Shown: positions 1-5,576, counted from the first letter of the stretch. The stretch is DNA of 6,024 bases from Lentisphaeria bacterium UBA1829 (GCA_002338895.1 DDJH01000203.1:4195-10218), one strand, 5' to 3'. Notes: generated by a model not told the origin, from the sequence alone. Translations and numbers: made by a program.

Positions 1-427
1 CCCCGCCGCTCCAGTTCATCCCCACCGCCGCCACCGTGCTGATCAGAACCGCCGCCCATTGAAGCGGATTCAGTTCCTGACGCAGAACAACAACCGCGAT
101 CAGGGAAAGCACGATGATCTTCAGCCCGAGCAGCGAAGACATCCGGCTGGCCTCAATGCTCCGCAGCGCATTGAAAAACGCGACCTGCCCGATCACAAAC
201 ACCACCACCCAGATCCCGACCCACAACCAGAACTCCGCCGCCAGCTCCCCCAGTCCGCGCGGATAGAAAAACGGCAGAAGCGGAAGAGAGAACATCCCCA
301 TTCCCAGCTGCGAAAAGATCACCAGGCGCAGCGACGAATGATATTTCCGCATAAACCCCGCACTGCATACATACGACAGCGCCTGAAGCAGCGCACACAG
401 CAACCCTGCAGCAATCCCCGCAATCAT
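1..427 (-). CDS. EamA/DMT-family membrane transporter, N-terminal part (runs off the left edge)
   Basis: The minus strand is open from an ATG at 427 to the window edge, giving 142 residues with no stop. The product is strongly hydrophobic, with five likely membrane segments at about residues 3-24, 34-55, 64-88, 97-116 and 122-138. The stretch from about residue 94 to 138 (SRMSSLLGLK, then a hydrophobic helix, RQELNPLQW and another helix) matches the end of a first EamA repeat, where a charged E-x-L loop separates the last two helices. EamA proteins are usually about 280-300 residues with two such repeats, so roughly half is missing here. They export or import small metabolites across the inner membrane; the substrate cannot be read from the sequence. 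An AGGAGG lies 12 bases upstream of the ATG, a little far but the only good site. The fold is fairly sure and the specific function unknown. Confidence 0.75.
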   Translation of the reverse strand, partial: MIAGIAAGLLCALLQALSYVCSAGFMRKYHSSLRLVIFSQLGMGMFSLPLLPFFYPRGLGELAAEFWLWVGIWVVVFVIGQVAFFNALRSIEASRMSSLLGLKIIVLSLIAVVVLRQELNPLQWAAVLISTVAAVGMNWSGG

Positions 428-499
428 TTCTGACTCAGACCTCCTCGTTCACTCCGGAACCACAATTCTCTCCGTCCCGTCCTTCCGAAGCGGAGAAGG

Positions 500-529
500 A
501 TACTGTACACGCCCTTCCGGGAAAGTCAA
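500..529 (-). promoter_or_regulatory. Candidate sigma70-type promoter for the EamA-type transporter
   Basis: On the minus strand a TTGACT (524-529) is followed after 18 bases by CAGTAT (500-505); TACAGT with a 16-base spacer is an alternative -10. It would start a transcript about 65 bases before the transporter ATG. It lies in the divergent gap before the zinc-ribbon gene and does not overlap the promoter facing the other way. This is a motif match only. Confidence 0.4.
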
Positions 530-595
530 CATCTTCCCCCGTCCCGGCGGAACGGTTTCCGGGAAGGCCCATCCGGAAAAATTGAACAAACCTTC

Positions 596-624
596 TTGCA
601 AGACCCTCCATGAAGGTGTAAATT
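596..624 (+). promoter_or_regulatory. Candidate sigma70-type promoter for the zinc-ribbon/rsmA operon
   Basis: TTGCAA (596-601) and TAAATT (619-624) are separated by 17 bases, about 45 bases before the zinc-ribbon start codon. The region is locally AT-rich within GC-rich surroundings. The rest of the 428-674 gap holds only the opposite-facing promoter and no convincing gene. Confidence 0.4.
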
Positions 625-674
625 ACCCGATACAGAAAACGCCTCAAACAGAACGAGGAAGGAAGCAACCGACC

Positions 675-917
675 ATGCCGATTTTTGAATATGTCTGCAA
701 AAACTGCGGAAAAGAGTTTGAAAAACTTCTTCCGAACGCGACGGAACATCCGACCTGTCCCCAATGCGGAGAAAACAAGAAAATAGTCAGGAAACTGTCC
801 CGCTTTGCGCCGTCGGCGGGGGAGAATCGGAGCTGCCCGTCGCAGGCCTTCTGCCCGGCCGCGGGAAGCGGCGGATGCGGATGCGGACACGCCGGATGCG
901 GACATCATCGGGGGTGA
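675..917 (+). CDS. FmdB-type small zinc-ribbon protein
   Basis: An 80-residue protein that begins MPIFEYVCKNCGKEFE, the hallmark opening of the FmdB/CxxC regulatory zinc-ribbon family. The zinc ribbon is formed by C8-x2-C11 and C28-x2-C31. The tail (about residues 50-80) is unusual: rich in Gly, Cys and His, with C54, C60, C68, C70, C75 and H72, H77, H78. FmdB proteins are proposed regulators or metal-binding adaptors, but the biochemical role of most is unknown. The frame is open further upstream to 582, but the ATG at 675 has an AGGAAGGAAG stretch 9 bases before it and restores the family's conserved N-terminus, so it is the start. The stop lies one base before rsmA, implying co-transcription and translational coupling. 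The family call is firm and the function is not. Confidence 0.88.
   Translation: MPIFEYVCKNCGKEFEKLLPNATEHPTCPQCGENKKIVRKLSRFAPSAGENRSCPSQAFCPAAGSGGCGCGHAGCGHHRG
871..903 (+). repeat. Short GCGGAT-type tandem repeat coding the Gly/Cys/His tail
   Basis: GCGGAT occurs at 871-876 and 877-882, is followed by GCGGAC at 883-888, and a related GCCGGATGCGGAC follows at 891-903. In the zinc-ribbon frame this codes the alternating Gly/Cys/His tail. It looks like a small repeat expansion at the 3' end of the gene. Confidence 0.6.
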
Positions 918-918
918 C

Positions 919-1758
919 ATGAAAAAAAATGAACTGACCGCTCTGCTCACGGCCATCGGACTTGCACCCAGCCGGAAACTCGGCCAGAACTTTCTGGTGG
1001 ACGACAATTTTCTCGACTGGCTCGTCCGGGAATCCGGCGCGGCAGAAGGAGAGACGATCGTGGAGGTCGGTCCCGGCTTCGGCGCGCTGACCAGCCGGAT
1101 GCTCGCCCTCGGAGCGAATGTGACGGCCATCGAATTCGATCACCGGATCTGTGAATGGCTCCGGTCGGTGCTGGTCCCGAAAGGACTGCGTCTGGTGGAA
1201 GGGGATGCGTGCAAGGTCCGCTTTGCAGAGCTGTTTCCGCCGGGGACGCCGTTTCGCCTGATCTCCAACCTTCCCTACTCCGCGGGGACCGTGGTGGTGG
1301 CCAAACTGCTGGATCTGGAAGTGCCGCCGGAAGAGATGATCGTGATGCTTCAGAAAGAGGTGGCGCTGCGTCTGGCGGCGGATGCGGGGGATGAGGAGTA
1401 CGGAGCGCTGTCGGTCCGCGCCCGGACCGTCTATGATGTGGAAATTCTGCGCATGGTTCCGCCGCAGCTGTTTCATCCGAAACCGGAGGTGGACTCGTGC
1501 GTCCTGCGGATGAGAAAGCGGACGGATCTGCCGCCGATGGAGTTCCGGACAAAACTCTCCCAGGTGGCCCGCCTGGCGTTCTCTCAGAGACGGAAAAAAA
1601 TGATCAAGCAGCTGGCCTCCGTCTTCGGACGCGGACATGTGGAGGCCGCCTATCGCGAAATCGGTCTTTCCGAGGACATCCGGGCGGAACGCGTCACCGT
1701 GGAACAATTCCAGAAATTAACTCATTTTTTCCAAACTGTAAACTCTTCAGAAGAATAA
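919..1758 (+). CDS. rsmA: 16S rRNA (adenine(1518)-N6/adenine(1519)-N6)-dimethyltransferase RsmA (KsgA)
   Basis: A 279-residue protein of normal family length. RsmA uses S-adenosylmethionine to dimethylate two adjacent adenines in the 3' hairpin of 16S rRNA during late small-subunit assembly in the cytoplasm. Visible motifs in order are LGQNFL (21-26), the SAM-binding loop VEVGPGFGALT (48-58), the acidic IEFD (71-74), GDA (95-97), the catalytic NLPY (117-120), LQKEVA (144-149), FHPKPEVDS (185-193) and the basic AFSQRRKKMIKQL helix (220-232). The frame is open upstream to 805, but those extra residues overlap the zinc-ribbon gene and look like translated GC-rich sequence. The ATG at 919, two bases after the end of the preceding TGA and with a GGGGGTG just before it, starts the conserved protein. 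Loss of this gene classically gives kasugamycin resistance. The identification is secure. Confidence 0.96.
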   Translation: MKKNELTALLTAIGLAPSRKLGQNFLVDDNFLDWLVRESGAAEGETIVEVGPGFGALTSRMLALGANVTAIEFDHRICEWLRSVLVPKGLRLVEGDACKVRFAELFPPGTPFRLISNLPYSAGTVVVAKLLDLEVPPEEMIVMLQKEVALRLAADAGDEEYGALSVRARTVYDVEILRMVPPQLFHPKPEVDSCVLRMRKRTDLPPMEFRTKLSQVARLAFSQRRKKMIKQLASVFGRGHVEAAYREIGLSEDIRAERVTVEQFQKLTHFFQTVNSSEE

Positions 1759-1778
1759 ATATTTCAGAAAAGAGAGAG

Positions 1779-1824
1779 TTGAAAAAAGAAATTTTTGGGA
1801 TATATTATCAGAAATTTTTATAGT
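1779..1824 (+). promoter_or_regulatory. AT-rich promoter region for the activase-reductase/cupin operon
   Basis: The 88-base gap after rsmA is strikingly AT-rich. TTGAAA (1779-1784) is followed after 16 bases by TATATT (1801-1806), or after 18 by TATTAT (1803-1808). A second possibility is TTGGGA (1796-1800 region) with TATAGT (1819-1824). An AGGA at 1834-1837 sits 9 bases before the ATG at 1847. No convincing rsmA terminator is seen, so some read-through from the upstream operon is possible. Confidence 0.5.
1787..1819 (+). repeat. Two direct copies of AGAAATTTTT flanking the -10 region
   Basis: AGAAATTTTT occurs at 1787-1796 and again at 1810-1819, 23 bases apart (about two helical turns), on both sides of the TATATT -10 candidate. 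It could be a regulator site or chance in AT-rich DNA. Confidence 0.4.
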
Positions 1825-1846
1825 TCGCAATGCAGGATCGGAAGAT

Positions 1847-3940
1847 ATGGCAAAGCAAAAACACTATCTGGGAATCGACATCGGTTCCACAACGTTCAAA
1901 GCCGTCATTATGACGGAAGACGGAAAAGTTGAACATGTGACCTATCAGCGGACCAAACCGGTGGAATCCGGGCGGGTCACATGCAGCAGCAAATGTTCGG
2001 AATGCGGGAACTGCAATCTCGGAGCACTGAAAAAGACCGTGATGTCGTTTCTGGCGGACGCCGGAATGACGCCGGAGGACATCCGCTGCACGGTGGTGAC
2101 CGGCAGTCAGATTGTCGAAGGGACGAAACGGTTCATCCATTATGATTTCCAGGTCAGCGAGGTCTCCGCACATGTGGCAGGAGCGCTGCACTACTACCCG
2201 CATGTCCGGGCGATTCTCGACGTCGGCGGGCAGGACAGCAAGGCGATGATCTACAACGAGAAGATGGAAATGTGGACCTCCAAAATGAGCGGGATCTGCG
2301 CGGCGGGAACCGGAGCGTTCCTCGACAGCGTCGCCCTCAAACTCGGCGTTCCCGTGGAGGAGATGGCGGAAAAGGCCAATTACGATACCGATCTGGAATT
2401 TTCGTCGGTCTGCGCCGTTCTCAGCGCCACCTCGATCAACAAGTTCAAGAACCGCATGCCGCTCGGGCAGGTGATCGGCGGAGCCTGCCGGGCACAGGCG
2501 CGCACGATCATTTCCGGAGTCGGACAGCTCCTGTTCAACTACAAGGGAGATATCATTTTCCAGGGCGGCGTGGCCTCCAACCGCGCGGTCGCGTATTATC
2601 TGAAGGAGATCACGGGAAACAACATCATCATTCCGGAGTTCCATCAGGTGATGGGAGCTCTCGGAGCGGCGTGCATCGCCCGGAAATACACCGCGCTCAA
2701 GGATTCGCTCAACATGGAGAAAATCCAGTATGAGCCGACGCCGATGCGCTCGGTTTCGATGCGGGCGAACAATACCCGCCGGGAGTTTTTCTCGAAGACG
2801 AAAGGCGGACCGATGGTCTGGCGGAACCTCTTCTTCCCGACGGAACTCCTCAACGCCCTCGGCGTCAAGATGCTGACTCTGGAAACCTACGCCGCGCTCT
2901 TCGCCCGCAACTACAAGCGGACCAAGAAAGCGCTGGATATTGCCGCCTACAAGGGATTTGCCGGGGAGACCTGCTCCTTCCTGCGCGTGCTGGAAGGAAC
3001 CGATCTGCCGAAACCGGCGTTCGGCGTGTCGACCTCGCAGCCGTGCCAGCAGGGGGAACGGATCTTCCAGGATCTCGCGCGGCAGTACAATTTCTCCGAC
3101 CGCTTCTATTCACTGCACACGCCGATCAGCGCCGACGATCCCAATTCGGTCGATCAGATTGCCGAAGGTCTTCAGGAAGCGGTGTATCTGATGGAAAAAG
3201 CGCTGGGAATGAAACTGGATCCGGCCCGTCTGGCGGAGGCGTGCGAACTTTCGAATGAGGCGGCCGTCATCTCCAAGCGGTGCAATGAACTGCGGTGGAC
3301 GAGTCCGCCGCTGATCCGGGGCGCGGAAGGGGTGTACAGCGCAATTCTCTTCTCCCAGCTGTGGGGACGCCGGGAACTGATCGATATTCAGAATCAGTTC
3401 TATGAAGAGCTCTGCCGGAAGAAGGAGTGGGCGGAAAAGCGGTACAAAATCGACGACACGCACCGTCTTCTGTGGCTGCACCTGCCGCCCTTCTACGACA
3501 CCAAGGTGCTCGATTACATTGAAAAGACCTGCAATGCGCCGATCGTTTTTGAAGAGGTCAACTTTGTGGACTGGGAGATGCTGGATCCGTCGGATCCGTT
3601 CCGGTCGCTGGCGCGGAAACTTCTGACGGTCGGATATCTGGATCCGAAACTGCGCGTGCGGTATATTGTGCAGACGGCGGCGAAGGCGAAGCTCAACGGC
3701 TGCATTCTCTACAACCACGGATTCGGCCGCTGCTCGCTGTCGGACAGCTGCTTTGCGAAACATCTGCGGGAGGAGCTCGACAATGTGGGTCTTCCGCTTC
3801 TCACGCTGGACGGCGACTGCATGGATCCGACCACCGATCCGTGCAGCACGCTGACCAAGATCTCCTCGTTTGTCGAATCCCTGAACGCGAAAAAATACGG
3901 CAACATGTTCGGCCGAATCAAAGAAGGAGCCCGCTCATGA
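1847..3940 (+). CDS. Fused BadF/HgdC-type ATPase activator and HgdB-type iron-sulfur reductase/dehydratase-like protein
   Basis: A 697-residue two-domain protein. Residues 1-285 are an ASKHA ATPase of the BadF/BadG/BcrA/HgdC family: GIDIGSTTFKA (9-19), DVGGQDSK (125-132), GGVASN (240-245), and the two cysteine motifs ICAAGTGAFLD (C151) and SVCAVLSATS (C189), 38 residues apart as expected for the [4Fe-4S] shared between two subunits. Residues about 318-680 resemble HgdB, the [4Fe-4S] or double-cubane subunit: an ELLNALG segment (333-339), GETCSFLR (C376), C400, GRCSLSDSC (C629, C635), LTLDGDCMD (C658) and TDPCSTL (C666). In known systems the ATPase hydrolyses ATP to inject one low-potential electron into the partner, which reduces or dehydrates acyl-CoA, or small molecules in double-cubane proteins. 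Here both are one chain, like E. coli YjiL and YjiM joined. An extra C46-x3-C50-x2-C53-x2-C56 is present. The substrate is unknown; no acyl-CoA genes are nearby. The cupin downstream overlaps it. The domain call is firm and the reaction is open. Confidence 0.88.
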   Translation: MAKQKHYLGIDIGSTTFKAVIMTEDGKVEHVTYQRTKPVESGRVTCSSKCSECGNCNLGALKKTVMSFLADAGMTPEDIRCTVVTGSQIVEGTKRFIHYDFQVSEVSAHVAGALHYYPHVRAILDVGGQDSKAMIYNEKMEMWTSKMSGICAAGTGAFLDSVALKLGVPVEEMAEKANYDTDLEFSSVCAVLSATSINKFKNRMPLGQVIGGACRAQARTIISGVGQLLFNYKGDIIFQGGVASNRAVAYYLKEITGNNIIIPEFHQVMGALGAACIARKYTALKDSLNMEKIQYEPTPMRSVSMRANNTRREFFSKTKGGPMVWRNLFFPTELLNALGVKMLTLETYAALFARNYKRTKKALDIAAYKGFAGETCSFLRVLEGTDLPKPAFGVSTSQPCQQGERIFQDLARQYNFSDRFYSLHTPISADDPNSVDQIAEGLQEAVYLMEKALGMKLDPARLAEACELSNEAAVISKRCNELRWTSPPLIRGAEGVYSAILFSQLWGRRELIDIQNQFYEELCRKKEWAEKRYKIDDTHRLLWLHLPPFYDTKVLDYIEKTCNAPIVFEEVNFVDWEMLDPSDPFRSLARKLLTVGYLDPKLRVRYIVQTAAKAKLNGCILYNHGFGRCSLSDSCFAKHLREELDNVGLPLLTLDGDCMDPTTDPCSTLTKISSFVESLNAKKYGNMFGRIKEGARS

Positions 3941-4287
3941 TCAAACATCCCGACCAATTCATCGGAGAGATCCGGAAGAACGCCCGCGGCGGCGAAGGCG
4001 AAGTTCTCTTTTCCGCCATCTGGAAACCGGGAACCGAGATGAAATCCAACACCCGCATGTATTCAAAACTGGTTCTTGAGCCAGGCACCTCCATCGGCAG
4101 TCACATGCACGAGAACGAGGAGGAGATCTTCTACGTGCTCAAAGGGACGGCGGAAACGCTGGACAACGGCACGGTCGCCGTTCTGCATCCGGGCGATTCC
4201 AGCATCACCGGAAACGGCGAGACCCATTATCTGAAGAACATCGGCAATGAGACGCTGGAAGTTCTGGCGGTCATTCTGAAATACTGA
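3937..4287 (+). CDS. Small single-domain cupin
   Basis: A 116-residue protein forming one cupin beta-barrel. Cupin motif 1 is GSHMHENEEEIFYVLKG (54-70), giving metal ligands H56, H58 and E62 or E63. Motif 2 runs from PGD (85-87) to GETHYLKN (94-101), giving H97 and the usual N101. All three histidines are present, so it probably binds a divalent metal such as Fe, Mn or Zn. Small cupins of this kind act as enzymes, sugar or metabolite binders, or sensors, so function cannot be assigned. The ATG at 3937 overlaps the TGA of the preceding gene (ATGA) and has AAGGAG 7 bases upstream. The frame is open to 3841, but those residues lie inside the activase-reductase gene and lack cupin features. Tight coupling implies it serves the fused iron-sulfur protein's pathway. 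Confidence 0.88.
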   Translation: MIKHPDQFIGEIRKNARGGEGEVLFSAIWKPGTEMKSNTRMYSKLVLEPGTSIGSHMHENEEEIFYVLKGTAETLDNGTVAVLHPGDSSITGNGETHYLKNIGNETLEVLAVILKY

Positions 4288-4312
4288 TTCGTCCCTTTTC
4301 CGGAGACGAGTC
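4286..4312 (+). terminator. Hairpin just after the cupin stop, weak terminator candidate
   Basis: GATTCGTC (4286-4293) can pair with GACGAGTC (4305-4312), giving 8 pairs including one U-G, around an 11-base loop. It begins inside the cupin stop codon. No run of U follows on the plus strand, so it is weak as an intrinsic terminator by itself. The stronger hairpin at 4322-4360 could add to it. Confidence 0.3.
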
Positions 4313-4360
4313 TCAGAGAAAACGCGCCGGAATCAGCAGCGAACGCGGTTTCCGGCGCGT
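4313..4360 (-). terminator. Intrinsic terminator-like hairpin inside the last codons of the regulator gene
   Basis: A perfect 11-base inverted repeat, ACGCGCCGGAA (4322-4332) and TTCCGGCGCGT (4350-4360), surrounds a 17-base loop. On the minus strand it is followed directly by TTTTCTCT and the stop codon. The arms code the regulator residues TRRK and IPAR, and the T-rich run codes its final Phe-Leu. The stem can also form in the cupin transcript from the other strand, though with no U run there. Confidence 0.6.
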
Positions 4361-5332
4361 ATTGATTGCATGGATCAGACGGGAGGCGATCTCCTCTCCG
4401 CACAACCGGCGGGGAACGGCGACAACATGACGTTCCCGCGGGATTCCAGGCAGAGTCAGTCCATCGCATCCGATCACGGGCAGGTCCCCCAGACCGCGAA
4501 CCCGGAGAGCTTCCAGAATTTCCGGGAGCTGATGATCGTAGGCCGCGATCAGCGCGTCGGGCCGGGTGCGGAGCAGCAGGTGCTCGACCGCGGGCGCCCC
4601 GCTGCCGGCCAGAGGACGGACATCCTCTATGAGTTCCGGTTCAATCTGCCGATACCGCTGAACGGCTTTCAAATACGCATCGAATTTCCGCATCTGCTGC
4701 AGATTCACGAAACTTCTGGTCTGACCGATGAAGGCGATTCGCGGACAGGAGCGGGCGACGAGCCAGTCGACCGCGTCGCGGATTCCCTCGGAGAAATCGA
4801 ACGCCACCTGCGGAATGGCGGGATCATCGATCGGATCACAGGCGGTGATGAAGGGGACCTTTGAAGCGGCGATACGGTCAAGCAGCAGTTTTTCCCCGAT
4901 TCCGAGAACGATTTTCCCGGTGGAGGCACACAGGGAGAAATGGTCCAGCCGGAGCAGTCCGGTCCCGGGATCGGACTCCAGCATGTTGAGGATGGTCCGG
5001 TACCCGGCTGCGCTGAGATGCTGCATCATCGCCTCCCAGATTTCACTCCAGAACGGATGGGTGAAAATCGTGGTGAAGCCTTCGAAAATCACTTCGATCA
5101 TCCGTTCGGGAAAGCGGTCGCGCCGGAGAGGGACGATCCGGGTTCCGCTGCGTTTTTTCCGTTCGAGAAGTCCCTGCTCCACGAGCTGGCGGACCGCCTT
5201 GTGGACCGTCTTGATGTTCACGTCGAACTCGTCAGCGAGCAGACGGGAACTCGGGATCCGGTCGCTGTAAATACCTTCTGCGATTCTCCGCTTCAACTCT
5301 TCGGCGATCTGCGGCTGTTTATATTCCACCAT
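4313..5332 (-). CDS. GntR-headed, LacI-type ligand-responsive transcription regulator
   Basis: A 339-residue DNA-binding regulator. Residues about 10-66 form a GntR winged helix: the IPSSRLLADEF segment, then VNIKTVHKAVRQL as recognition helix, and ERKKRSGTRI as wing. Residues about 77-339 form a periplasmic-binding-protein-like sensor of the LacI/GalR type, with IVLGIG (141-146), PFITACDP (160-167), PRIAFIGQ (197-204), the PDALIAAYD segment (258-266), LPVIGCDG (284-291) and a closing LLIPARF. This AraR-like architecture usually binds a sugar or related small molecule to control a neighbouring catabolic gene. The frame is open to 5419, but ATG 5332 has AGGAG 7 bases upstream and begins MVEYKQPQIAEELKRRI, the normal lead-in to a GntR helix. 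It is divergent from the dehydrogenase and convergent with the cupin. It probably regulates itself and the dehydrogenase; the ligand is unknown. Confidence 0.88.
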   Translation of the reverse strand: MVEYKQPQIAEELKRRIAEGIYSDRIPSSRLLADEFDVNIKTVHKAVRQLVEQGLLERKKRSGTRIVPLRRDRFPERMIEVIFEGFTTIFTHPFWSEIWEAMMQHLSAAGYRTILNMLESDPGTGLLRLDHFSLCASTGKIVLGIGEKLLLDRIAASKVPFITACDPIDDPAIPQVAFDFSEGIRDAVDWLVARSCPRIAFIGQTRSFVNLQQMRKFDAYLKAVQRYRQIEPELIEDVRPLAGSGAPAVEHLLLRTRPDALIAAYDHQLPEILEALRVRGLGDLPVIGCDGLTLPGIPRERHVVAVPRRLCGEEIASRLIHAINTRRKPRSLLIPARFL

Positions 5333-5406
5333 GTTTCCTCTCCTTCCGTCCGAGGGTCCGAGCTCCAGACGTCCGCGGAGTTTTTCCGGGGAGCGGAGAG
5401 CAGGAA

Positions 5407-5451
5407 TAAGACCATACACCGAAAATTCAAAAAATCAAATTAAGACCATAC
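5407..5451. repeat. Perfect 11-base direct repeat, candidate operator pair
   Basis: TAAGACCATAC occurs at 5407-5417 and at 5441-5451, 34 bases start to start (a little over three helical turns), in the gap between the divergent regulator and dehydrogenase. A related TATAACCATAG (8 of 11 matching) lies at 5508-5518, 67 bases further on, close to twice the spacing, at the dehydrogenase transcription start. Such iterated sites in a divergent control region suggest regulator binding, although GntR-type sites are more often palindromes. Confidence 0.6.
5411..5438 (-). promoter_or_regulatory. Candidate promoter of the regulator gene
   Basis: On the minus strand TTGATT (5433-5438) is followed after 16 bases by TATGGT (5411-5416). 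A transcript would begin near 5404, about 70 bases before the ATG at 5332. The -10 hexamer lies inside one copy of the 11-base direct repeat, which would allow repression by anything bound there. TTGAAT (5425-5430) with TATTCC is a poorer alternative. Confidence 0.45.
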
Positions 5452-5477
5452 GGAAAGAGGGAAAAAGAGAGGCGAAA

Positions 5478-5490
5478 CTCTTGACAAGAG
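5478..5490. promoter_or_regulatory. Perfect palindrome over the -35 box, candidate operator
   Basis: CTCTTGACAAGAG has 6-base perfect arms about a single central base and contains the TTGACA -35 box of the dehydrogenase promoter. Its twofold symmetry suits a dimeric winged-helix repressor such as the adjacent GntR-headed regulator; binding here would block RNA polymerase. Part of the symmetry is supplied by the -35 consensus itself (TTGACAA), which weakens the case a little. Confidence 0.5.
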
Positions 5491-5508
5491 CATAAACGAC
5501 TCTATAAT
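5481..5508 (+). promoter_or_regulatory. Perfect-consensus sigma70 promoter of the dehydrogenase
   Basis: TTGACA (5481-5486) and TATAAT (5503-5508) are both exact consensus hexamers, with a 16-base spacer. Transcription would start near 5515, leaving a leader of about 62 bases. A promoter this strong beside a catabolic-type regulator implies tight repression when not needed. Confidence 0.8.
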
Positions 5509-5528
5509 ATAACCATAGAAATATGAGA

Positions 5529-5544
5529 GGGGAAAGCCCCCCCC
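5529..5544 (+). other. Leader hairpin and eight-C tract before the dehydrogenase
   Basis: The leader contains GGGGAAAGCCCC (5529-5540), which can form a 4-base-pair GC stem with a four-base loop, running into a C8 tract (5537-5544). It is not a terminator, as no U run follows. It may influence mRNA stability, or it may be without function. Confidence 0.35.
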
Positions 5545-5576
5545 TGAATCCAACGAATAGAACGGAAGGAGAAATC

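Noticed and set aside
59..433. Plus-strand open frame of 124 codons opposite the transporter
   Set aside because: Its product is full of Gln, Arg, His and Pro with no domain look, whereas the minus strand gives a clear multi-helix membrane protein.
582..674. Upstream start for the zinc-ribbon protein at 582
   Set aside because: The start lies upstream of the promoter candidate and would place residues before the conserved MPIFEY opening.
787..1707. Long minus-strand open frame opposite rsmA
   Set aside because: It is antisense to an unmistakable rsmA, with a His/Arg-rich low-complexity product, as expected from the codon bias of the real gene.
1743..1774. Possible rsmA terminator in the AT-rich gap
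   Set aside because: Only a five-base CTCTT/AAGAG pairing with a long loop was found; too weak to call.
1808..2644. Minus-strand open frame opposite the activase domain
   Set aside because: It overlaps conserved activase motifs on the other strand and shows no recognisable protein features.
5349..5362. TCCGAG repeated twice in the regulator leader
   Set aside because: Two six-base copies in GC-rich sequence can easily occur by chance and match no known element.
5333..5419. Longer regulator start at 5419
   Set aside because: It has no ribosome binding site, its extra residues are unlike any GntR lead-in, and it would run through the ribosome site and the promoter repeat.
4370..5443. Plus-strand open frames opposite the regulator (4370-4864, 4728-5270, 4940-5443)
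   Set aside because: The minus strand encodes a complete GntR-headed regulator with a good ribosome site; these frames are shadows.
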